Numbered from the stretch's first letter, positions 15,151-23,807 are shown. The stretch is 25,387 nt of DNA from Oscillospiraceae bacterium (GCA_900768125.1 CAAGBS010000017.1:1-25387), one strand, 5' to 3'. Notes: generated by a model not told the origin, from the letters alone. Translations and numbers: made by a program.

Positions 15151-17502
15151 TCATGCGGAGGGAACCGCGCGGTACTCTCCATAGTCCTGAAGCTGATATA
15201 CGCTGCCCTCAGGTATATCCGGCACGGGAAGCTGCGCGATGATGTTTCCGTCCCTGTCGGAAAGAGTCAGCGTTTCACCCTTTTTCAGGCTGAAGCTGCA
15301 CTGAAGCTGCCGCAGCGCCTCCTGCGTCTTGTTGTTGTCCGCGACTATCAGCAGTTCGCCGTAAGCGGGAATGCTCTGCGCGGGAAGTTCCCAGCGCTGT
15401 AAGTTTTCCGGCTTGTCGGTGAGGTAAAGCCCCGACAGCGATACCGCCTGCGCGTTCGGATTGTACAGTATGAGATATCCCGCCTTTTTCGCGGTGCTTA
15501 TTTCCTTTATCAGCAGCGGTGCGTCCTCAGTCTCGCTTAGCTTTGTGTTCAGCTTTGCGATTATCCTGCCGTCTGCGCCCGCCGTACGGGCGTTGAGTTC
15601 GACCTCGGGGGTATCATAGGTCACGCCGTTTATCTCCCAGCTGACGAACTCCCAGCCTTCTGCAACGTCGGCTTTCAGCGGCACGGAGCATTTGCAGTTA
15701 TATTCCGCGCTGAGTATCCCCCAGCCGTTCTGCCGCTGGGTATTCAGCCATGTGACCGCTCCCTGCGCCCCGGTGACGGAAACTGTGTAGGTGTTATTCA
15801 GCCAGTCGAACTCCTTGTACATATCACGGAACACAACGAACTGCCGTATATCAGCAAAATCTCGTATCTGACGGCGGCTGTCCGCGAATGTATCACGGTT
15901 CGCCCAGGTGGAAGTCACCCCATTGTCCAGCGCGTAGAACTGTTCGCTGTCGCTCATTTCGCAAAGCTCGTCCAGCGTTTCAAGAATGTTGTTCTTCCCG
16001 AACGCGCCGGCAGTCAGGTCGGACATCGTGGAAGCGAAAAGCTCCCGCATGTCCTCGCGTTTCAGCAGCGCCCACAGCGCCTTGCTCCGACCGCTCATGT
16101 GCTTTCCGGTAAGCAGGTCGTGCAGCGTATTCAGGTTGGGACGCTCTCCGTAAAGGCTCCAGGCGTATTCAGCGTCAAAGAACATGAACCGCCAGCGCCC
16201 GTCCTGGAACTCGGAGGTTATCTCCTCGCCCTCGGACGGATAATACCGGAATACCTTGTAGTTATTTCCGGGCCAGTCCTTGTTGGAGATGAAAACCTGC
16301 ATACAGTAGTACTGCATGAGGTTCTTTATATCCACGACTTCGCAGAACGCTTCGAAATTCTCGTCCTTGGTAAGGTCGCGGTCGTAGAATGCGTACAGCC
16401 GGTTATAATCCGCAAGCGCTCGCTCACTTCCCTCGTCTGCGTCCTCGGTGTTGCTGACTATCTCGTAGTTGTCCTTACTGCCACCGAAATAGGTCGCGAG
16501 GTAATCCTCGTTGTAGTTCTCGTGCAGCCAGGAAAAGCCGTAGTATTCGCCGTTGAGGAACACCGCCGCCGGAGTGCAGTGCTGCGTGACCGGATAGCCG
16601 TAGTCCTGCGCCAGCTTCTGGGACAGCTCGTCCCTCACGCCTGCAAACTCGCGGTCGTTGGCGCCGTTTCGCAGCACCAGCCTGTCGAACTCCGTCACCG
16701 GAACGCCGTCCGCAGTCTGCGCGCCCTCAAAGAACGCATACTTGAACTTTCCGTTGTCCGGGTCATAGCTTTTCCGCGCTATGAGACGCAGCGACTTCTG
16801 GTCGGGCACTCTTGAGTACCCGCCGGAGAGCCTTACTCCCGCCGCCTGGTCTATGACCTTGCTGCCGTTGCTCTCGAACACCTCGACGTATATCGGGCGC
16901 TCCGCTTCCCTGCCGGACATATAATAGTTGCCCGGGGCGTTGTATGGTATCTCCTCGCCGGGGTGCTCCCTGACGTAGTCGTCGTATATCTTGCCCGGCA
17001 CTGCTATGCCGTACTCGTAGTCGTAGAGATTATACGGGTCGGTGCTCAGAACGAAGACCAGCGTATCCTTGCTGAAACGCTCGTCCACATCCTGCCCCAT
17101 TACATAGCTGACCGTGTAGACGCTGCCCTGCGTGCCGTCCGACAGCACCGACAGCGCTTTCACCGTTGAGGCTCTGACCTCCGGCGTGGAATTTATTTCG
17201 ATGGGCTGGGTGTATAGCTGGGAAGTACCCGGCACCGGGTCGGAGCCGTCAGTGGTGAAGTACACCGTGCCGCTGTCCGCGGAAAGCTCCAGCGAAATGT
17301 TCTCCGAATAGAACCCGGAGGGCAGCGAAAACGTCACCATGTCCGTCTCGGAAATATCCTTTTCAGTCTCGGAGACCGACATCTCACCATCGTCCGCCAC
17401 ATCGGCGTTGAGCTGCATTTCAGCCGGCGGGAACAGCATGTACATCAGCGCCGAGAATCCCCCCAGCAAAACCACTCCGCCTAGTATGATAAATCGCTTC
17501 AT
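15151..17502 (-). CDS. Membrane-anchored CotH-type kinase with accessory beta domains
   Basis: A 783-residue extracellular protein anchored by an N-terminal helix (about 4-23). Domains in order: a chitobiase/hexosaminidase C-terminal-like beta domain at about 55-135 (FTTDGSDPVPG); a CotH kinase domain at about 145-520 with VFLNGEYYGFSWLHENYNEDY, N407-KDWPGNN414 (candidate catalytic Asp409) and FFDAEYAW (candidate metal-binding Asp443); a beta region at 555-650 with WEFVSWEINGV, like InlB-type repeats; and a lamin-tail-like domain from about 663 (LILYNPNAQAVSLSGLYLTD). CotH proteins phosphorylate spore-coat and exported proteins. The gene starts 5 nt after the GH5 stop with only a weak GGA, implying coupling. 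The actual substrate is unknown; the GH5 partner is a candidate. Confidence 0.9.
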   Translation of the reverse strand: MKRFIILGGVVLLGGFSALMYMLFPPAEMQLNADVADDGEMSVSETEKDISETDMVTFSLPSGFYSENISLELSADSGTVYFTTDGSDPVPGTSQLYTQPIEINSTPEVRASTVKALSVLSDGTQGSVYTVSYVMGQDVDERFSKDTLVFVLSTDPYNLYDYEYGIAVPGKIYDDYVREHPGEEIPYNAPGNYYMSGREAERPIYVEVFESNGSKVIDQAAGVRLSGGYSRVPDQKSLRLIARKSYDPDNGKFKYAFFEGAQTADGVPVTEFDRLVLRNGANDREFAGVRDELSQKLAQDYGYPVTQHCTPAAVFLNGEYYGFSWLHENYNEDYLATYFGGSKDNYEIVSNTEDADEGSERALADYNRLYAFYDRDLTKDENFEAFCEVVDIKNLMQYYCMQVFISNKDWPGNNYKVFRYYPSEGEEITSEFQDGRWRFMFFDAEYAWSLYGERPNLNTLHDLLTGKHMSGRSKALWALLKREDMRELFASTMSDLTAGAFGKNNILETLDELCEMSDSEQFYALDNGVTSTWANRDTFADSRRQIRDFADIRQFVVFRDMYKEFDWLNNTYTVSVTGAQGAVTWLNTQRQNGWGILSAEYNCKCSVPLKADVAEGWEFVSWEINGVTYDTPEVELNARTAGADGRIIAKLNTKLSETEDAPLLIKEISTAKKAGYLILYNPNAQAVSLSGLYLTDKPENLQRWELPAQSIPAYGELLIVADNNKTQEALRQLQCSFSLKKGETLTLSDRDGNIIAQLPVPDIPEGSVYQLQDYGEYRAVPSA

Positions 17503-17507
17503 GTTTG

Positions 17508-19094
17508 TTATCCGTTCTTATTTTTAGTGCTGAACACCTGCGCCAGCGCTTCATTGCGGTGCTGCGGGTACTGGCTGGTGTCCTCGGGGTAGAATCCGAA
17601 CATCGGCTCGTGGAACGCGTGGTAGCTGTAGGATATCCCGTTCTCGTTGCAGAAGTCCATCACGTCCGCGACCCATTCAGCGCCGCCGTGCGCGAAGCTT
17701 TCGCAGTCCGCGCCGAACTCGCCGAGATATATCGGAACGTTGTTTTCCTTTCCGAACCTGACTATATCCGCAAGCTCCGCGAAAACGTATTCCCTGCCGC
17801 CTTCGTAGACGTTCTGCGCAAGGCTGAAGTCCGCGCGAATATCCGCGAAGCCGCCGGAAGGCGCCCCGATAGTCCACATATGGCCGCTTATCTTATATTT
17901 GCAGCCCTCGCGCAGCTTCAGCTTGTCGAACGTCAGCACGTAATCGTCCGTGCCGCCGGATATCTTCAGATAGCCCGCGCTCATCGACCAGCTTCCGGTG
18001 CCGTCGCTGCTCCAGACTGTTTCCGGCTTCCGGCTTCCGTCTGAGAATTCGTTGCTCCATATCACTGCGGAAGTGCCGTCCGGCGCGTATTCTGTGACCT
18101 CCACATTGTCAAACAGCGCCGTGCCGCTTCCCAGCTTCGATGAGTGTATCACCGGCGCGAAAAGATTGAAGTCCTCACCCGCCGTGAAATAATCGCTCTC
18201 ATAATATTTATCCTGCGATGTCGGCTGCGCGCTCACGCAGTCCACCCAGTAGTCGAGGTAATTGTCGGCGTAGCAGGGTCTGGGGTACTCGACATCGTCC
18301 CCCGCCGACTGGTGCGTGAACGTGAACGGCGAGTAGAAATGCCCCTCGTAGACCGCGTTGTCGTCGTCTATCGTGAACCAGAGGTCGTCAGTGGAATATT
18401 TGTTCCAGAGGTTTTCCCCGGTGGACATATCCTTTACTGCCGCGACATGCTCCACGAATATGATGTGATTCCGGTCGTGGAGACGTATCTCATCAGCGCA
18501 GCGCTGCATCAGCCGTCGGCACTGACCAACAGTTTCTTCCATGGTGGAAAGTTCCGGTACCACCGGCTCGTTTATCAGCCCGTAGCCCTGAACTGCCGGT
18601 TCATCGGCGTACCTGCGGGCGATCTCGCCCCACAGCTTCACCAGCCTGCGCTGATTCTGAACGTCCGTCCAGAGCGCCGTGCCGTTCCCCTGGGACTGGT
18701 ATCCGCCCTGCGGGTAATGCATGTTCAGCACCAGACCGATGTTGTATTTCTTCGCCCAGGCTATGCTCCGGTCGATGTAATCGAAGCCCTCCTGCTTGTA
18801 GACGAACGGGTTTTCATCGTCCTCGAACCAGCGGTAATTCAGCAGAAAACGAACCGAGTTGAATCCCAACTCCGACATCTCGCGGAAGCTGTCCTCGTTG
18901 TGGTGAAGCCCGATATTTTCGAGCGAGTTCCCCCAGACGTTGTTGCCGAAGCCCATTCCGCGGAGCATGACGCTTTCCCCGGCGGGGCTGACTATGCGGC
19001 TTCCATCGGCGTGGAAATAGCTGTCCCGCTCGTCCGTTATTCCGGTCAGCAGCATTACCGCTGCCGTTATCCCTGCTGCAAGCTGTCTGAACAT
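17508..19094 (-). CDS. Secreted GH5 glycoside hydrolase with an inserted beta domain
   Basis: A 528-residue cellulase-superfamily enzyme that hydrolyses beta-linked polysaccharide outside the cell. A short signal sequence (about 1-20, MFRQLAAGITAAVMLLTG) precedes the GH5 barrel. The acid/base is Glu176 in GLINEP and the nucleophile Glu459 in YLGEFGAD. The two catalytic residues are 283 apart, far more than usual, because about 115 residues (309-425) form an insert rich in beta-type sequence (FDNVEVTEY, WSMSAGYLKISG, YKISGHMWTIG) resembling a carbohydrate-binding module. No dockerin or sortase signal is seen. AGGAGG precedes the ATG by 7 nt. Substrate (cellulose, glucomannan or another glucan) cannot be told from sequence. 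Confidence 0.9.
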   Translation of the reverse strand: MFRQLAAGITAAVMLLTGITDERDSYFHADGSRIVSPAGESVMLRGMGFGNNVWGNSLENIGLHHNEDSFREMSELGFNSVRFLLNYRWFEDDENPFVYKQEGFDYIDRSIAWAKKYNIGLVLNMHYPQGGYQSQGNGTALWTDVQNQRRLVKLWGEIARRYADEPAVQGYGLINEPVVPELSTMEETVGQCRRLMQRCADEIRLHDRNHIIFVEHVAAVKDMSTGENLWNKYSTDDLWFTIDDDNAVYEGHFYSPFTFTHQSAGDDVEYPRPCYADNYLDYWVDCVSAQPTSQDKYYESDYFTAGEDFNLFAPVIHSSKLGSGTALFDNVEVTEYAPDGTSAVIWSNEFSDGSRKPETVWSSDGTGSWSMSAGYLKISGGTDDYVLTFDKLKLREGCKYKISGHMWTIGAPSGGFADIRADFSLAQNVYEGGREYVFAELADIVRFGKENNVPIYLGEFGADCESFAHGGAEWVADVMDFCNENGISYSYHAFHEPMFGFYPEDTSQYPQHRNEALAQVFSTKNKNG

Positions 19095-19110
19095 GGCTTC
19101 CTCCTGTCAA

Positions 19111-19551
19111 TTACGGCGTGCAGAATGCGGAGTCCTTCTCCGCTTCCTTTTCGAGTTTTTCGTAGATATCTGGCAGCGCTTTCCTGAAATTCAGCGGGCG
19201 GAAAGTCTTCGCGTCCACGAACGCATGCGCGCTGGTGCCCTCGGTGAGTATCTCCGGGCTGCCCTTGCGGCGGCATTCATAGCGGAACTCCACGCGTGCC
19301 GGGGTGAATCTCGTGACGTAGGTGGTTATCTCAAGCGTATCGTCGTAGCGCGATGGCTGGCGGTACTTGCAGGATATCCCGGTCACGGGTATCATCACGC
19401 CGCGGCGCTCCATTTCAGCGTAGCTGACTGCGGCATTCTTGATGTAGTCGGTGCGCGCCACCTCGAACCACACCGGGTACACCGCGTGATGTGTGACTCC
19501 CATGCAGTCGGTCTCGGCGTAGCGCACGGTTATTTCTGTTACTGACGGCAT
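19111..19551 (-). CDS. Hotdog-fold acyl-CoA thioesterase, YbgC/4HBT-like
   Basis: A 146-residue cytoplasmic thioesterase that hydrolyses an acyl-CoA or acyl-carrier-protein thioester. The motif RYAETDCMGVTHHAVYPVWFE at about 11-31 is the 4HBT signature, with the Asp that serves the active site. The rest (KYRQPSRYDDTLEI, RVEFRYEC) fits one hotdog domain. I chose the start at 19551, where TGATATG places the ATG one base after the SDR stop and GGGAAAGG gives a ribosome site; a longer frame to 19590 overlaps the SDR gene and adds residues atypical of the family. Substrate unknown. Confidence 0.88.
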   Translation of the reverse strand: MPSVTEITVRYAETDCMGVTHHAVYPVWFEVARTDYIKNAAVSYAEMERRGVMIPVTGISCKYRQPSRYDDTLEITTYVTRFTPARVEFRYECRRKGSPEILTEGTSAHAFVDAKTFRPLNFRKALPDIYEKLEKEAEKDSAFCTP

Positions 19552-19552
19552 A

Positions 19553-20320
19553 TCAGAGCCTTTCCCGGCGGCTCTGGATAAGCCCCGCAAAATGCGCGAG
19601 AATGAAATCCGGCACCGCTCTGCCGAGGAAAATTCCCGCTTTCATCACCGGAGACGGAACTATAGTCAGCTGCCCCGCGAACATCTGCCTTACCGCGTAC
19701 TCTGCAACGTACTCGCTGGACTGCGGCGTCACCGAGAAACTTACCCGCGCCTTATCCATGAATTCGGTCTGTACCGGTCCCGGGCACAGCATGGAAACGG
19801 AAACGTGGCTGTGCGCCGCGCGAAGTTCCTCGTGGACTGCCTGAGTCATGCGCACCACATACGCCTTGCTGGCGTAGTAGGACGAGAAGTGCGGTCCGGG
19901 GAAGAATCCCGCGCTGCTGGCGGTGTTCAGAATATAGCCGTAATCCCGCTTCCTGAAATCCTGCAGGAACAGCTTGAACAGCGTGTGGAACGCCTTTACA
20001 TTGACATCTATCTCGCTGAGTTCGCGGTCGAGGTCGGTGTCGGTGAAGTCGCCGAACACCCCGAATCCCGCGTTGTTGACGAAGATGTCGATGTTGTACT
20101 TCTTCACGCGGCGGTGAAGCTCCCTGCACTGCGCCGTGTCGGAGATGTCAGCCGCGATTATGTGCACCTTCACGCCGTAGGTCTCGGTGAGTTCCTTTTT
20201 CAGTTCCTCGAGGCGGTCGCGGCGGCGCGCTGTGATTATTACATTTATTCCGTGCTTAGCAAGGGAACGGGCGATATCTCTGCCTATTCCGGAGCTTGCG
20301 CCTGTGACTAATGCTATCAT
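19553..20320 (-). CDS. Short-chain dehydrogenase/reductase
   Basis: A 255-residue classical SDR using NAD(P)H. The cofactor motif is TGASSGIG at 6-13; ITARRRDR after beta-2 favours NADP. NNAG is at 82-85, and the catalytic triad is Ser135/136 with Tyr148 and Lys152 in YYASK. The C-terminal ~60 residues (VVPSPVMKAGIFLGRAVPDF) form a hydrophobic helix pair, as in SDRs acting on lipid-like substrates. Its start overlaps the UPF0291 stop by 4 nt (ATGA), and the thioesterase begins one base after its stop. Pairing with a thioesterase suggests lipid or acyl metabolism, an inference only. Confidence 0.92.
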   Translation of the reverse strand: MIALVTGASSGIGRDIARSLAKHGINVIITARRRDRLEELKKELTETYGVKVHIIAADISDTAQCRELHRRVKKYNIDIFVNNAGFGVFGDFTDTDLDRELSEIDVNVKAFHTLFKLFLQDFRKRDYGYILNTASSAGFFPGPHFSSYYASKAYVVRMTQAVHEELRAAHSHVSVSMLCPGPVQTEFMDKARVSFSVTPQSSEYVAEYAVRQMFAGQLTIVPSPVMKAGIFLGRAVPDFILAHFAGLIQSRRERL

Positions 20321-20556
20321 TTCTTGTCCTCCGATTTCTTCCCGGGCATTTTTACCTCGCCCTGCACCGCTTTCACAAGGCTGCCGTCCGGCATTTTGTA
20401 GTAAACGCGGTCAAGGTGCTGGGCAAGCCCTTTCTTGAAGCCCTCGCGGTACTCGTCCCGCAGCGCCTGCTGCTCGGCTTTTTCCTCCTCGGTCAGACCC
20501 TCTGCGCGGTGCTTGCGCGCGAGGTGATTTATTCTGTCTATCTTTTCCTTTTCCAT
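20317..20556 (-). CDS. UPF0291 (DUF896) small protein, YnzC-like
   Basis: A 79-residue cytoplasmic protein matching the UPF0291/DUF896 family: an N-terminal helical hairpin with IDRINHLARKHRAEGLTEEE and EQQALRDEYREGFKKGL, then a short tail. B. subtilis YnzC is similar in length and pattern. The family is common in Firmicutes; its function is unclear (YnzC is linked to the SOS-regulated yneA operon). AGGAG lies 8 nt before the ATG, 16 nt after the esterase stop. It overlaps the SDR start by 4 nt. Confidence 0.93.
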   Translation of the reverse strand: MEKEKIDRINHLARKHRAEGLTEEEKAEQQALRDEYREGFKKGLAQHLDRVYYKMPDGSLVKAVQGEVKMPGKKSEDKK

Positions 20557-20572
20557 GATCTCTGCTCCTGTA

Positions 20573-22168
20573 TCAGCCCTTATATCCGGGCTTTGTGAAA
20601 ATGAACGGCGGCAGCGGGACTCCGTTTTCGCCGTCCCTCAGCGGAATATCTTCCGTGTAGTTCGTCCAGAGGTAGCGCACTCCGCAGGGGTCGGAAACTC
20701 CGGTCACGCTGAGTATCTCCGTGCCCTCGCCCGCGTTCCACAGTTCCTTGTCGGACAGCACAGCCTTTGCTGCGTGCCACTCGCCGTCCGCGCCCATCAG
20801 TTCGAAGCCGCTGACCTGCTCTGCGTCGTCCTTTACCTCAAGGCAAAGTCCGGTGGACACGAAAACGTCAACGCTGTTGCTGTTCCAGCAGACTTCGTAG
20901 GCTTCGGGGTTGAACGTGGAATAGCCGCCCCCCTCGCTGCCGTCCTCGCCGTCAACGAACTGCACCTGATAGCAGCCGTTGAGTGCCGCAAGGCAGAAGC
21001 GGTGAGCTGGGGTCTTCTTGTCCTTGGGGTGTATCTCGCTGAACTCGCCGCAGTCGGTCAGGACGGCAAGCGCAGTTCCGGCGGTGGTGCGGGTGGTCTT
21101 CGCCTGCGCCTCGCGGATAGTGCACCAGTTCTTGAAATCCGGGTCGGCTTCCCAGCGGTGCATGGGGAGCTGCCCTATTACGAAGAACAGGTCGTCGTCG
21201 TTCCAGTCGTCGCGCCAGTTGCGTATCATCTGGCTGAGCAGCTTGCAGTACATTGCCGGGCGGTGGTCGTCGCTCTCGCCCTGGTACCAGATAACACCGG
21301 TCATCGTGTAGGGCGCGATACGCTCTACCATGCTCTTGTGGAGAACTCCCGGGGACATCGGGTTGAGCGGTGAAGCCGGACCGGGGTACTTGTTCTCGCC
21401 GCAGTAGGCAAGGCAGCCGTCCCATGTCGGGTTCGGGGTGTTACTGTAGTATTCCGCGCTCTTGCGCTCCCATTCATTGTGGTACGCCTGATAGTCGAGG
21501 TAGTCCTGCTTCAGCTGCTGCTCGGACTTTCCGGCGGTAGCCCTGTCGTAGTCCTCGAAGTAAACCGCGGTCTCGCCGTCGGCGTACTCGCGCTTCATCC
21601 ACGCGCTGGCGGAAGTGCCGCCCCAGTTGCAGCCGATGATACCTACAGTCATATTGAGCTTCTCGGAAAGCTCCTTTGCGAAATAATATCCGACCGCGCT
21701 CCAGTACTGCGCGCTCTCCTTGTTTGAGAAATCGTTCCAGCCCATCTGCTTTTCGCTCTCGAAGAAGCTCTCGTCCGCGATGGATTTCTTCATCGTGTAG
21801 TAGAAGCGGACGTTCGGGGCGTCGTCGTTTTCAAGGCTGTCCTTTCCGGTGGAGCAGCTGCGGAGTTCCAGCTCCATGTTGCTCTGACCGCCTGCGAGCC
21901 AGACCGCGCCGACTGCAACGTTTGTGAATGTGCGGCTCTCGGCGCCGTCCGATACGGTCAGTTCCACGCTCTCCTGCGCGGGCTGCGGCGGGAGCATTAC
22001 CAGCCATCTGCCGTCATGCACCACGGTGCTGTTGGTAGCCGCTTCCATGCCGGAAATGCTGACCGTTATCTTGGTGCCGTCAGTGCCGGTGCCGAAAACG
22101 CTGACCGGCTTCTGGAACTGCAATACCATATTGTCGCCGAAAATCTGTGCCGTCTGGAAATTAGTCAT
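20573..22168 (-). CDS. Sialate O-acetylesterase-type (SASA) carbohydrate esterase
   Basis: A 531-residue SGNH-type esterase that removes acetyl groups from sugars. An N-terminal beta domain (1-85) leads to AGGQSNMELEL with nucleophile Ser96. GVIWYQGESDDHRPAMY is the second conserved block, and DCGEFSEIHPKDK contains the candidate catalytic His380. It has no signal peptide, so it probably acts in the cytoplasm on imported oligosaccharides. It is the first gene of the long downstream run, preceded by AAAGGA 10 nt before the ATG. Its sequence fits the SASA family used on sialic acid or on acetylated plant xylan and mannan; the true substrate is undetermined. Confidence 0.9.
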   Translation of the reverse strand: MTNFQTAQIFGDNMVLQFQKPVSVFGTGTDGTKITVSISGMEAATNSTVVHDGRWLVMLPPQPAQESVELTVSDGAESRTFTNVAVGAVWLAGGQSNMELELRSCSTGKDSLENDDAPNVRFYYTMKKSIADESFFESEKQMGWNDFSNKESAQYWSAVGYYFAKELSEKLNMTVGIIGCNWGGTSASAWMKREYADGETAVYFEDYDRATAGKSEQQLKQDYLDYQAYHNEWERKSAEYYSNTPNPTWDGCLAYCGENKYPGPASPLNPMSPGVLHKSMVERIAPYTMTGVIWYQGESDDHRPAMYCKLLSQMIRNWRDDWNDDDLFFVIGQLPMHRWEADPDFKNWCTIREAQAKTTRTTAGTALAVLTDCGEFSEIHPKDKKTPAHRFCLAALNGCYQVQFVDGEDGSEGGGYSTFNPEAYEVCWNSNSVDVFVSTGLCLEVKDDAEQVSGFELMGADGEWHAAKAVLSDKELWNAGEGTEILSVTGVSDPCGVRYLWTNYTEDIPLRDGENGVPLPPFIFTKPGYKG

Positions 22169-22191
22169 TTTATTTTTGTCCTTTCAGGATT

Positions 22192-22220
22192 ATTTTAGAA
22201 AAAATAGGGTGCAGGAACAA
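22192..22220 (-). promoter_or_regulatory. Weak candidate promoter for the esterase-to-HAD operon
   Basis: On the minus strand, TTGTTC (22220-22215) and TAAAAT (22197-22192) are 17 nt apart. The -10 is good and the -35 poor. It lies within the ruvX terminator hairpin and would leave a leader of under 20 nt before the ATG, so it is tentative. Confidence 0.3.
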
Positions 22221-22235
22221 ACACTGCACCCTATT
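22199..22235 (-). terminator. Rho-independent terminator after ruvX
   Basis: On the minus strand, AATAGGGTGCAG and CTGCACCCTATT form a 12-bp stem with a 9-nt loop, followed by a run of T. It lies about 60 nt after the ruvX stop and separates the pyr/ruvX block from the esterase operon. Confidence 0.92.
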
Positions 22236-22294
22236 ATATTTTACCCCTAATGCGCCGGAATGTCAAGCATTTTCACGGAATACACACATATACT

Positions 22295-22723
22295 TTAAAC
22301 TTCGCCGGGGTGGTTTTTTCTCCATGCAAGATAGCTTTCGAGAATGACCGCCGCCGCTGCGGAATCCAGCACCTCCTTGCGCTTCTTTCCGCGCTTGTTG
22401 ACGTCGTTCATGAAACCTATCGCCGTCACGGTGGAGGAGCGCTCGTCCCACATGCGCACGTCCACTCCGACAAGCTCTTTCAGCCGGTCGGCGAACAGCC
22501 TGCACTTCTCGGAGCGGGGACCCTCGGTGCCGTTCATATTTATCGGGTTGCCGACTACGATTAGTTCCGCCTTGTTTTCCCTTGCCGCCTCGGCGGTCAT
22601 TTCAAGGCACCTGTCGAAGTCCTTCATGTTGATGGTGTACAGCGGAGAGGCGAGCACCTCGCCCTTGTCGCACATCGCAAGCCCGGTTCGGCTGTCGCCG
22701 TAGTCTACTGCCATTATTTTCAT
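22295..22723 (-). CDS. ruvX: RuvX/YqgF Holliday-junction resolvase family nuclease
   Basis: A 142-residue RNase H-fold protein of the YqgF family, implicated in 16S rRNA 5'-end processing and long proposed as a Holliday-junction resolvase. The opening KIMAVDYGDSRTGLAMCD carries the first catalytic Asp; IVVGNPINMNGTEG and RMWDERSST hold the other conserved acidic residues; KEVLDSAAAAVILESYL is the closing motif. I take the ATG at 22723 rather than the TTG one codon earlier; GGGAG lies 7 nt upstream. It is followed by a strong terminator. Confidence 0.94.
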   Translation of the reverse strand: MKIMAVDYGDSRTGLAMCDKGEVLASPLYTINMKDFDRCLEMTAEAARENKAELIVVGNPINMNGTEGPRSEKCRLFADRLKELVGVDVRMWDERSSTVTAIGFMNDVNKRGKKRKEVLDSAAAAVILESYLAWRKNHPGEV

Positions 22724-22828
22724 CAAATATCTCCCATAATCTCCTCAGCTAGAGGATCACCCTGCGGTTTTCCTGGTTCCGGCGATCAATTTTATGCTTG
22801 CTTCTGGCTTATTGCCACACAGCCGGAA

Positions 22829-22897
22829 TTTCATTCCCACTCCGGGAATGAAAAAGGAAAACTGCGATTTTATGCCGGTCGTTCCCGGCATAAAATC
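22829..22897. other. Two hairpins in the pyrD-ruvX gap
   Basis: The hairpin at 22866-22897 has 13-bp arms (GATTTTATGCCGG and its complement) and a 6-nt loop; its base includes part of the pyrD stop codon. The second, at 22829-22853, has 10-bp arms (TTTCATTCCC and complement). On the minus strand the first is followed after a few bases by TTTTCCTTTTT, so it may act as an imperfect terminator for pyrKD. The rest of the 172-bp gap shows nothing else clear. Confidence 0.6.
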
Positions 22898-23807
22898 ACC
22901 AGGGCTTCACCTGTCCGACTATCTCGGAGAGGTCCTTTATGCCGTTCTTGTCCATGTAGTCGTTCAGTCCCTCGATGACCTTTACCGGCGACCACGGGTC
23001 GGTGAAAATAGCCGTGCCCATCTGTATCGCGGACGCGCCCGCCATCATCATCTCGACTGCGTCCTCCCATGTGGAGATACCGCCCATGCCGATTATCGGA
23101 ATCTTCACCGCATTGTAGCACTGCCATACCATGCGGACTGCCACCGGGAATATCGCAGGACCGGAAAGTCCGCCGACATTGTTGTGCAGTATCGGACGCT
23201 TGGTGCGGATATCTATGCGCATTCCCAGGAGTGTGTTTATCAGCGAAATGCTGTCCGCACCCTCGGCTTCGACCGCCTTTGCTATCTCGGTGATGTTCGT
23301 AACGTTCGGGGTCAGCTTTACGATAAGCGGCTTGCTTGTCGCGGCTCTGACTGCCTTTGTGACCGAGGAAGCGCCCTCGCAGGTAACGCCCCATGTCGCG
23401 CCGCCCGCCTTGACATTCGGGCAGGAGATGTTAAGCTCTATCATGTCCACGTTGGTGACATCGAGCGCTTCCGCTGCCGCGATGTAGTCGTCGATCGTTG
23501 CGCCGGCTACGTTCGCGATGATGACGTTGCCTTCCTCTTTCAGGGTCGGGAGGTAGTACTCGATGAAGCCGTGAACGCCGATGTTCTGCAGTCCCACGGA
23601 GTTGAGTATGCCGGAGGGAGTTTCGGCTATTCTCGGGGGGACGTTGCCCATCTTGGGAACGATGGTCATTCCCTTGCAGGAAATGCCGCCGAGTTTTGAA
23701 AGCGGGTACAGGTCGGTGAAGCACTCGCCGTTGCCGTAGGTACCGGAAGCGGCGATGACAGGGTTCGGGAACTCGACGCCCGCGATTTTAACGGAAAGAT
23801 CAGCCAT
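22896..23807 (-). CDS. pyrD: Dihydroorotate dehydrogenase B, catalytic subunit
   Basis: A 303-residue class 1B dihydroorotate dehydrogenase that oxidises dihydroorotate to orotate in pyrimidine synthesis, with FMN in a TIM barrel. Catalytic Cys129 lies in ELNISCPNVKAGG, the class 1 hallmark; GIGGISTWEDAVEMMMAGAS and NNVGGLSGPA form the FMN phosphate site. It works with PyrK, which passes electrons to NAD, and its start overlaps pyrK by 8 nt. No membrane anchor, as expected for class 1. Confidence 0.96.
   Translation of the reverse strand: MADLSVKIAGVEFPNPVIAASGTYGNGECFTDLYPLSKLGGISCKGMTIVPKMGNVPPRIAETPSGILNSVGLQNIGVHGFIEYYLPTLKEEGNVIIANVAGATIDDYIAAAEALDVTNVDMIELNISCPNVKAGGATWGVTCEGASSVTKAVRAATSKPLIVKLTPNVTNITEIAKAVEAEGADSISLINTLLGMRIDIRTKRPILHNNVGGLSGPAIFPVAVRMVWQCYNAVKIPIIGMGGISTWEDAVEMMMAGASAIQMGTAIFTDPWSPVKVIEGLNDYMDKNGIKDLSEIVGQVKPW

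Noticed and set aside
19111..19590. A longer thioesterase start at 19590
   Set aside because: It overlaps the SDR gene and adds residues not typical of the family; the ATG at 19551 has a better ribosome site.
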